A stretch of 17,551 nucleotides of DNA, taken from positions 1 to 17,551 of the forward strand of contig JAZLIL010000181.1 of the NCBI GenBank assembly GCA_045617405.1, read 5' to 3'. This DNA comes from JAZLIL01 sp045617405 (lineage in GTDB: Bacteria > Bacillota > Clostridia > Lachnospirales > Lachnospiraceae). Made by a program: the position numbers and the translations under genes. This document shows, piece by piece, positions 13,101 through 17,551 of this stretch. The notes under the pieces are model-generated. The model had not been told where the DNA came from, did no database searches, and was given only the letters and a program-made list of their open reading frames with translations. Positions within the stretch are counted from its first letter, which is position 1. The number at the start of each line of letters is the position of its first letter.

Positions 13101-13562
13101 ATGGATAAGAGTTTTGAAGACAGTTTCAGCGAAAAGCTTGAACTTGCGGAATTATTCGACATCTATTCACCGCTTCTGAGTGATCACAAGAAGGGTATTT
13201 TTGAGGATTACTGCATGAACGATCTTTCGCTTGCAGAGATAGCCGAGCAGGTCAGGCTGAGCCGTCAGGGTGTACGTGATATTATCGTCCGCTGCAGTGC
13301 GGAGCTTCGTGATTACGAGTCAAAGCTTAAGATTGCACAGCATTACAGGGATCTTGACGATACGGCCATGGAAATTGACGCTCTTGTCGAGGATTCGAGA
13401 AGTCTGTTAAAGGAGATAGGAGACCCTGATGGACTTAAGTCAGACAGCGAAATCGTGAAGATGATCGATTCAAGATTACGGAGGATCGCCGATCTTACAA
13501 GCGGAAACGAAGATGCACCCGAAGAGAAGTCTGAAGTCGACAAAATGCTTGATAAACAGTAA
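13101..13562 (+). CDS. ylxM: YlxM-family HTH protein (UPF0122), SRP-associated
   Basis: This 153-residue protein starts at ATG 13101 with GAAAGGT at 13086-13092. Residues about 15-80 contain the YlxM signature: LAELFDIYSPLLSDHKKGIFEDYCMNDLSLAEIAEQVRLSRQGVRDIIVRC, a sigma-70 region-4-like helix-turn-helix. YlxM (p13) is encoded next to ffh in most Firmicutes and has been reported to bind SRP components and stimulate Ffh GTPase activity in streptococci. The C-terminal region from about residue 105, rich in Glu, Asp and Lys and ending VDKMLDKQ, extends beyond the roughly 110 residues typical of Bacillus YlxM and looks helical and charged. ffh starts 11 bases after the stop, so the two are one operon, driven by the strong promoter at 13018. 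The call is secure. Confidence 0.95.
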   Translation: MDKSFEDSFSEKLELAELFDIYSPLLSDHKKGIFEDYCMNDLSLAEIAEQVRLSRQGVRDIIVRCSAELRDYESKLKIAQHYRDLDDTAMEIDALVEDSRSLLKEIGDPDGLKSDSEIVKMIDSRLRRIADLTSGNEDAPEEKSEVDKMLDKQ

Positions 13563-13573
13563 AGGAAGATATT

Positions 13574-14944
13574 ATGGCTTTTGAAGGATTAACTGAAAAG
13601 CTTAATAACATATTGAAAAACCTCAAAGGAAAAGGAAGACTCTCAGAGGCAGATGTAAAAGCATCCATGAGAGAGGTAAAGCTTGCACTCCTTGAGGCTG
13701 ACGTAAACTTTAAGGTAGTAAAGAGCTTTGTTAATAATGTTACCGAGCGTGCAATCGGTCAGGATGTCATGAGTTCGCTGACTCCGGGTCAGATGGTCAT
13801 CAAGATTGTTAATGAGGAACTCACAAATGTCATGGGTGGTGAGGTATACGAACTCCCCATGAAGCGCGGTAACGACATCGATGTAATCATGATGTGCGGT
13901 CTTCAGGGTGCCGGTAAGACAACTACAGCGGCAAAGCTTGCCGGAAAGTTTAAACAGCAGGGAAAGAGACCGCTTCTTGTCGGCTGCGACGTCTACAGGC
14001 CTGCGGCTATCGATCAGCTTAGGAAGAACGGCGAGAAACAGGGCGTGCCCGTTTTTGATATGGGTACCGATGTAAAGCCCGTTGTAATAGCCGAGGAAGC
14101 AATTAAGCTCGCAAAGGAAAATAAAAATAATGTTGTAATTCTCGATACTGCAGGTCGTCTCCACGTAGATGAGGAGATGATGAACGAGCTTGTTGAGATT
14201 AAGGAAAAGCTTCCAATCGATCACATACTGCTTACGGTTGATTCAATGACAGGTCAGGATGCGGTGAATGTTGCTGAGACATTTAATGAGAAGCTTGAGG
14301 TTACGGGTGTTATTCTGACCAAGCTCGACGGAGATACAAGAGGCGGTGCGGCGCTTTCAATCAGGTCAGTCACCGGAAAGCCTATTGTGTATGTCGGTAT
14401 GGGTGAGAAGCTTTCGGAGCTTGAGCAGTTTTATCCTGACAGAATGGCTTCAAGAATTCTCGGAATGGGAGATATCCTCACTCTGATTGACAAGGCACAG
14501 GAGGATTTTGACGAGCAGAAGGCCAGGGAGCTTGAAAAGAAGATTAAGAAGTCCGAGTTTGACTTCAATGATTATCTTGATCAGATAAAGCAGGTTGAGA
14601 AGCTCGGAGGCCTGGGCGGCATCATGAATCTGCTTCCCGGAATGGGAATGGGCAAGCAGAAGATTACCGACAGTGACATCGAGAACGGTGCCAGCCAGAT
14701 GAAGAAGATGGAGGTCATCATCAACTCCATGACAAAGAAGGAAAGAGAAAAGCCCGACATTCTGAATCCTTCAAGAAAGAGAAGGATTGCAAACGGAGCC
14801 GGCGTCGACATCATGGAAGTCAACAGACTTGTAAAGCAGTTTGAAAACACAAAGAAGATGATGAAGCAGATGACGGGCATGATGAACGGAAAAGGCAAGA
14901 GACGCGGCGGTTTTAACGGATTCAGGGGTCCTTTCGGATTCTGA
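13574..14944 (+). CDS. ffh: Signal recognition particle protein Ffh (SRP54)
   Basis: This 456-residue protein starts at ATG 13574 with AAGGAAG at 13562-13568. The N domain spans residues about 1-90. The GTPase G domain follows, with G1 GLQGAGKTT (109-117), the CDVYRPAAIDQL segment (138-149), DTAGR at 191-195 and TKLDGD at 249-254. A Met-rich M domain runs from about residue 300, including the MNLLPGMGMGK region, the SRKRRIANGAG RNA-binding helix-turn-helix and a Met-rich C-terminus ending GFNGFRGPFGF. Ffh binds 4.5S/6S RNA and signal peptides on the ribosome and delivers nascent chains to FtsY at the membrane. All GTPase motifs are intact and the length is normal. A 63-base gap with only a small hairpin separates it from rpsP. 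Confidence 0.98.
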   Translation: MAFEGLTEKLNNILKNLKGKGRLSEADVKASMREVKLALLEADVNFKVVKSFVNNVTERAIGQDVMSSLTPGQMVIKIVNEELTNVMGGEVYELPMKRGNDIDVIMMCGLQGAGKTTTAAKLAGKFKQQGKRPLLVGCDVYRPAAIDQLRKNGEKQGVPVFDMGTDVKPVVIAEEAIKLAKENKNNVVILDTAGRLHVDEEMMNELVEIKEKLPIDHILLTVDSMTGQDAVNVAETFNEKLEVTGVILTKLDGDTRGGAALSIRSVTGKPIVYVGMGEKLSELEQFYPDRMASRILGMGDILTLIDKAQEDFDEQKARELEKKIKKSEFDFNDYLDQIKQVEKLGGLGGIMNLLPGMGMGKQKITDSDIENGASQMKKMEVIINSMTKKEREKPDILNPSRKRRIANGAGVDIMEVNRLVKQFENTKKMMKQMTGMMNGKGKRRGGFNGFRGPFGF

Positions 14945-15007
14945 TGAAAAAGCTATCAATACAGCATTGCTGTTTAGATACAAAAATATTCAAGGAGGTG
15001 AAAATAA

Positions 15008-15250
15008 ATGGTAAAGATCAGATTAAAGAGGATGGGTTCAAAGAAGTCTCCTTTCTACAGGATTATAGTTGCTGATGCAAGAGCTCCCAGAGACGGAAGA
15101 TTCGTTGATGAGATCGGAACATACGACCCCAATCAGGAGCCCGCAGCTTTCAGAATTGATGAGGAAGCAGCAAAGAAGTGGCTTGCTAACGGTGCTGTTC
15201 CCACTGATATCGTCGGAAAGTTATTCAAGAAGGCCGGAATCGAGAAGTAG
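15008..15250 (+). CDS. rpsP: 30S ribosomal protein S16
   Basis: This 80-residue protein starts at ATG 15008 behind a near-perfect ribosome-binding site, AAGGAGGTG (14992-15000). The sequence MVKIRLKRMGSKKSPFYRIIVADAR followed by GRFVDEIGTYDPN is the S16 signature. A helix with the family's WLANGAVPTD segment follows, and the tail ends in KKAGIEK. S16 is an early-binding 30S protein that stabilises the 16S rRNA body. The gene order ffh-rpsP-khpA is the usual Firmicutes arrangement. Length matches short S16 versions. No anomalies are seen. Confidence 0.98.
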   Translation: MVKIRLKRMGSKKSPFYRIIVADARAPRDGRFVDEIGTYDPNQEPAAFRIDEEAAKKWLANGAVPTDIVGKLFKKAGIEK

Positions 15251-15261
15251 TGAGGTAATTT

Positions 15262-15495
15262 ATGAAGGATCTTGTTTATGTAATTGCAAAATCACTTGTT
15301 GATCATCCGGATCAGGTAGTTGTCACCGAAAGAGAAGAAGACAAGTCGCTTGTGATTGAGCTTTCTGTTGACCCAGAGGATATGGGAAAGGTTATTGGCA
15401 AACAGGGAAGAATCGCTAAGGCTATTCGTACTGTTGTCAAGGCGGCTGCGACAAAGGATGACAATAAGGTTGTTGTGGACATCGTCCAGAAATAA
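15262..15495 (+). CDS. khpA: KH-domain RNA-binding protein KhpA (YlqC)
   Basis: This 77-residue protein starts at ATG 15262, 11 bases after the rpsP stop, with GAGGTAA as ribosome-binding site. Nearly the whole length is one KH domain. The RNA-contacting GxxG loop is the GKQG of VIGKQGRIAKAI, preceded by LSVDPEDMGK, and the C-terminal strand is KVVVDIV. KhpA forms a dimer or a complex with KhpB (Jag) and binds many small RNAs and mRNAs; its loss alters cell size and division in pneumococcus. A clear terminator follows, so this gene closes its transcription unit and rimM is not simply co-transcribed. Confidence 0.96.
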   Translation: MKDLVYVIAKSLVDHPDQVVVTEREEDKSLVIELSVDPEDMGKVIGKQGRIAKAIRTVVKAAATKDDNKVVVDIVQK

Positions 15496-15518
15496 TGCAA
15501 TAACACCTGGGAATTAAC

Positions 15519-15552
15519 GGCAGCGGTGTTTAACCGCTGTCTGTCTTTTTAT
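15519..15552 (+). terminator. Intrinsic terminator after khpA
   Basis: CAGCGGT (15521-15527) pairs exactly with ACCGCTG (15533-15539) around GTTTA, and the stem extends by G-U and G-C pairs to 15519/15541. CTGTCTTTTTAT follows. Confidence 0.85.
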
Positions 15553-15692
15553 AAAAGTACAAGAAAACCCACTGCCTTAAGGCAGTGGGTGCTCTTGTAC
15601 GAGGTGCGGGGTTTCAAGCCCCGTACCTCGTAAGGCACGAAGTGACACTTTTATATGAGCAAGTAGCGAAGCAGATTGCGAATAACATTGAC
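15553..15692 (-). repeat. Structured multi-hairpin repeat, copy B (inverted)
   Basis: This roughly 140-bp element is the reverse complement of the copy A family and is the more complete copy. Hairpin 1 pairs GTACAAG (15557-15563) with CTTGTAC (15594-15600) and encloses a 10-bp perfect stem ACCCACTGCC/GGCAGTGGGT around TTAA. Hairpin 2 (15599-15631) pairs ACGAGGT with ACCTCGT and CGGGG with CCCCG around a 7-base loop. A mini-hairpin around CACGAAGTG (15635-15645) follows, and the outer end runs to CATTGAC at 15692. No coding capacity is evident. Its insertion between khpA and rimM separates genes normally co-transcribed. Confidence 0.82.
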
Positions 15693-15704
15693 TAAAGATC
15701 TTGC

Positions 15705-15803
15705 CCGGGCTGGAGCTTCGGGAATCAAGGCGGCAAGGTCAGTGTCAAAGGGGCTTTAGGATAAAAGCGCCAGAGAATGCTCAGACAGTCCTTTGAGCCT
15801 GCA
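15705..15803 (+). promoter_or_regulatory. Possible structured leader upstream of rimM
   Basis: Several complementary segments suggest a folded RNA: GGGGCTTT (15750-15757) with AAAGCGCC (15764-15771, one mismatch), CAAAGG (15746-15751) with CCTTTG (15790-15795), and an outer GGGCT (15707-15711) with AGCCT (15796-15800). Some of these pairings are mutually exclusive, as in a switch. No known riboswitch is recognised and no promoter is clear in front. Confidence 0.3.
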
Positions 15804-15840
15804 GGAAAAGTCTTTTGCTAAATCATGAAAGGGTTTTTAT

Positions 15841-16350
15841 ATGAACGACAGTTACTTAAGAGTCGGCGTCATCACATCGATGCACGGTGTTCGCGGAGAG
15901 GTTAAGGTCTTTCCGACAACTGACGACCCGGCGCGATTCAAAAAACTGAAAGAGTGTATAATCGATCAAAAAGGTGAAGAGCTGACTCTTAATATCAGAA
16001 GTGTGAAATTCTTTAAAAATCAGGTTATTCTCGCTTTTGAGGGCTTTGACAACAGAAACGATGTTGAAGCATTTAAGGACAAAGAGCTTTTTGTAACCCG
16101 GGAGAATGCTGTGCCGCTTGCAGAGGATGAGTTCTTTATCTGTGACATTTTAGGTTCTGAGGTGATTACCGACGAAGGAGTGAAACTCGGTATACTTGAA
16201 GATGTTTTCGAGACCGGCGCAAACGATGTCTACAGTGTGAAGTCCCCCGAAGGGAAGGAAATTCTGCTTCCTGCGATAAGGGAATGCATCCTCGATGTCA
16301 ATGTGGAGGAGAAAAAGGTTCTTGTCCACGTGATGAAGGGACTGATGTAG
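15841..16350 (+). CDS. rimM: Ribosome maturation factor RimM
   Basis: This 169-residue protein starts at ATG 15841 with AAAGGG at 15828-15833. The N-terminal RimM beta-barrel (about 1-85) has YLRVGVITSMHGVRGEVKVFPTTDDPARF, which is diagnostic. The C-terminal PRC-barrel (about 92-168) has EFFICDILGSEV, GANDVYSV and ILLPAIRECILDVNVEEKKVLVH. RimM binds S19 and aids 30S head maturation and 16S rRNA processing. Its normal downstream partner trmD is absent here: the next coding sequence is a small uncharacterised protein 118 bases away. Upstream, a terminator and a repeat element separate it from khpA, so it probably has its own promoter, which I could not locate. The call is secure. Confidence 0.97.
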   Translation: MNDSYLRVGVITSMHGVRGEVKVFPTTDDPARFKKLKECIIDQKGEELTLNIRSVKFFKNQVILAFEGFDNRNDVEAFKDKELFVTRENAVPLAEDEFFICDILGSEVITDEGVKLGILEDVFETGANDVYSVKSPEGKEILLPAIRECILDVNVEEKKVLVHVMKGLM

Positions 16351-16370
16351 GTTTAACTATTGATTGGCTT

Positions 16371-16446
16371 TCCGGAATTGCGTTTTTAGCGATGAAAAGG
16401 TCTGCTGCAGGTCTTCTCGCGTTACGGTTCATCCGGAAAAATTGCG
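16371..16446. repeat. Imperfect direct repeat in the rimM downstream gap
   Basis: TCCGGAATTGCG (16371-16382) recurs with a three-base insertion, TCCGGAAAAATTGCG, at 16432-16446, between rimM and the following small gene. AGGTCT also occurs twice between them, about 11 bases apart. Function unknown; these could be remnants of rearrangement. Confidence 0.4.
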
Positions 16447-16468
16447 GTCTGTGTAAAGGAGAATTGTT

Positions 16469-16684
16469 ATGGATATCGGTGCAATTATGAAGGCAAGGAC
16501 GGCGTGGGAGACTTTCACACGCAACCATCCGAAGTTTCCGCTGTTTCTGAATGCCGTCAAGCGCGACGGAATTAAAGAGGGTACGGTCATTGCAATCAGC
16601 GTGATTGACCCCGACGGAACGAAAAAGGAAACGAATGTCAAGGTTACGGCTTCGGATCTGGAGCTTTTGAATATTTTAAAGTGA
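16469..16684 (+). CDS. Conserved-looking 71-residue protein of unknown function
   Basis: ATG 16469 is preceded by AAAGGAG (16456-16461) with ideal spacing, and a terminator-like hairpin follows the stop, so this is very likely a real gene. I do not recognise a named family. The N-terminus, MDIGAIMKARTAWETFTRNHPKFPLFL, is amphipathic and aromatic. The middle KRDGIKEGTVIAISVIDPDGTKKETNVKVTASDLELL looks like two or three beta-strands with an S/T-D-L-E-L ending helix. There is no signal peptide, membrane helix or cysteine, so a soluble cytoplasmic protein is expected. It occupies the place where trmD would normally follow rimM. Nothing indicates its function; the impression that similar proteins occur in other Lachnospiraceae is from memory and unverified. 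Confidence 0.8.
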   Translation: MDIGAIMKARTAWETFTRNHPKFPLFLNAVKRDGIKEGTVIAISVIDPDGTKKETNVKVTASDLELLNILK

Positions 16685-16691
16685 AGTGTGA

Positions 16692-16730
16692 AAATGAGCC
16701 TGGTTGTTTTACCGGCTCATTTGCTATATT
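16692..16730 (+). terminator. Terminator-like hairpin after the 71-residue gene
   Basis: AAATGAGCC (16692-16700) pairs with GGCTCATTT (16714-16722), and GGT/ACC extends the stem inward past one bulged T. The loop is TTGTT or similar. The tail is only weakly T-rich. Confidence 0.6.
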
Positions 16731-16799
16731 ATGGTTATGCAGGGAATGTATGAAAAGGTAAGAATAGTATACAGTGACCACGACCGGGGAGGTTTGAGT

Positions 16800-17288
16800 A
16801 TGAATTTGACATTTCGAAAAGCGAAGCGAAGTGATACGGGAATGATTCTTGAGTTTATCAGGGAATTGGCAGAATATGAAAAGATGCAGAATGAGGTGGT
16901 AGCTGACGAGAGCATTTTGGAAGAGTGGATCTTTGACAAGGAAAAGGCTGAAGTCATTTTTGCAGTGGCAGATGGTGTTGAAGTCGGGTTCGCGCTATTT
17001 TTCCATAATTTTTCAACGTTTCTCGGACGCGCGGGAATCTATCTTGAAGATTTGTTTGTAAAGCCCGAATACCGTGGAAAGGGCATCGGTAAGGCGATTT
17101 TGAAAAAGCTGGCCTCAATTGCCGTTGAACGCGGATGCGGACGCCTCGAATGGAGTTGTCTTGACTGGAATCGTCCAAGCATAGATTTCTACCTTTCACT
17201 TGGGGCAGTACCGATGGATGAGTGGACTGTTTACCGTGTCACAGGCGATACGCTGAAGGAATTGGGGAATGAGCAGCAAGGGAAATGA
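16800..17288 (+). CDS. GNAT N-acetyltransferase, SSAT/thialysine-acetyltransferase-like
   Basis: The protein has 162 residues with ATG 16800, supported by GGGGAGG at about 16786-16792. A longer in-frame TTG at 16704 would start inside the upstream terminator hairpin and is rejected. GNAT motifs are clear: LTFRKAKRSDTGMILEFIRELAEYEKM (N-terminal strand and helices), then IYLEDLFVKPEYRGKGIGKAIL, in which RGKGIG is the acetyl-CoA pyrophosphate loop, then GCGRLEWSCLDWNRPSIDFYLSLGA and the MDEWTVYRV strand. This pattern is close to the diamine/thialysine N-acetyltransferase branch, which acetylates primary amines such as spermidine or aminoethylcysteine, though substrate is inferred only. It is cytosolic with no membrane segment. 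No clear promoter was found between the terminator and the start. Family confident, substrate not. Confidence 0.9.
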   Translation: MNLTFRKAKRSDTGMILEFIRELAEYEKMQNEVVADESILEEWIFDKEKAEVIFAVADGVEVGFALFFHNFSTFLGRAGIYLEDLFVKPEYRGKGIGKAILKKLASIAVERGCGRLEWSCLDWNRPSIDFYLSLGAVPMDEWTVYRVTGDTLKELGNEQQGK

Positions 17289-17437
17289 ATCAATGCTTGA
17301 TGATAGACGATTCTTTCGGAATTTGATGAATGTTTTTAGCTTTTTTTATATTGGTGATATTAAGTCCGTTTTTTAGTACAATTTGGGTGTAATAAATATA
17401 ACAAAAAAAGCCTAGAATGCAAAATTAAACCCGTTCT

Positions 17438-17443
17438 TTGACA
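17438..17443 (+). promoter_or_regulatory. Isolated TTGACA hexamer in the AT-rich 3' flank
   Basis: A perfect -35 consensus follows CCGTTCT in the last gap, but no convincing -10 is found 15-19 bases downstream. The 253 bases from 17289 to 17541 otherwise hold only AT-rich sequence and the hairpin at 17520-17542. Confidence 0.25.
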
Positions 17444-17519
17444 ACTGAAAATCGCTAAAAAAGTCTAGTTTACTATTGCAATGAGCCCTGTTCTGGTGGA
17501 TGGTATCTGTATCGATTAC

Positions 17520-17551
17520 TATCTGCTGGAAAGGGGCAGATATGCTTTATT
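17520..17551 (+). other. Possible translation start of a truncated gene with its ribosome-binding site in a hairpin
   Basis: TATCTGC (17520-17526) and GCAGATA (17536-17542) are perfect 7-bp arms whose loop and 3' edge contain GGAAAGGGG, a good Shine-Dalgarno, followed by ATG at 17542. Only ten bases of any coding sequence are visible, so the gene itself cannot be confirmed. Confidence 0.35.

Larger units (their letters stand above)
15496..15840. other. Gene-free stretch between khpA and rimM: terminator, structured repeat, rimM leader
   Basis: No gene is seen in these 345 bases. They hold the khpA terminator (15519-15552), structured-repeat copy B (15553-15692) and a further 148 bases up to rimM that contain candidate RNA stems. 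The usual Firmicutes spacing between these genes is short, so the stretch looks like an insertion into a conserved operon. Confidence 0.85.

Noticed and set aside
13643..14224. Long minus-strand open frame of 193 codons opposite ffh
   Set aside because: It is fully antisense to the intact Ffh GTPase domain, has no recognisable family features and no ribosome-binding site; it reflects codon use of the real gene.
15599..15631. Hairpin resembling a tRNA T-arm (5-bp CGGGG/CCCCG stem with 7-base loop)
   Set aside because: The loop TTTCAAG lacks the conserved C at the third position, and no acceptor, D or anticodon arms surround it; it is the middle hairpin of the repeat element.
16371..16446. Degraded trmD remnant between rimM and the small gene
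   Set aside because: Translation in all three + frames gave nothing resembling TrmD motifs; only short direct repeats are present.
17430..17460. Leader-like sequence containing TTCTTTGACAACTGA, which might precede a repeat array or rRNA operon
   Set aside because: No repeat, rRNA or matching -10 is visible before the window ends; the resemblance is too weak to call.

Overview
The window looks like a chromosomal segment from an anaerobic low-to-mid-GC member of the Firmicutes (Bacillota), class Clostridia, most likely a Lachnospiraceae-type gut or rumen bacterium. This is inferred from three things: the ylxM-ffh-rpsP-khpA-rimM order, strong Shine-Dalgarno sites, and the combination of a stand-alone Na+-pump decarboxylase operon with a separate biotin carrier and a very large c-di-GMP signalling protein. 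No species can be named from the sequence alone.

Layout: (1) 1-362 is the C-terminal end of a DUF554 membrane protein. (2) 537-2251 is a small + strand group: an orphan LytTR response regulator, a DUF212/divergent-PAP2 membrane protein and a RecX-like protein, with a terminator between the last two. (3) 2358-7205 is a five-gene operon with a recognisable promoter and a 5'-UTR hairpin. It encodes a divergent acyl-CoA-type carboxyltransferase, OadG, a biotin carrier, OadB and a biotin-less OadA. Together these subunits contain every part of a Na+-translocating decarboxylase plus both carboxyltransferase types (12S-like and 5S-like) of a transcarboxylase. (4) 7206-7534 is packed with inverted repeats and holds one full and one partial copy of a structured repeat. 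(5) 7535-12869 on the minus strand holds a 1473-residue membrane GGDEF/pseudo-receiver/degenerate GGDEF/EAL protein and a SpoU/TrmH-type RNA methyltransferase. (6) 13101-16350 on the plus strand is the conserved SRP/ribosome-maturation cluster ylxM, ffh, rpsP, khpA, rimM. It is interrupted between khpA and rimM by a terminator and a second full, inverted copy of the structured repeat, and trmD does not follow rimM. (7) 16469-17288 holds a 71-residue protein I do not recognise and a GNAT acetyltransferase. The last 263 bases are AT-rich and may lead into another gene starting at 17542.

The most notable items are the hybrid decarboxylase/transcarboxylase operon with its altered 12S-like active site, the pair of ~140-bp multi-hairpin repeats (7276-7410 and 15553-15692), the multidomain c-di-GMP protein with one cyclase that looks intact and one that looks dead, and the broken rimM-trmD-rplS synteny. 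Gene calls for known families are secure. Promoter, operator and RNA-structure calls are read by eye from sequence and are less certain.
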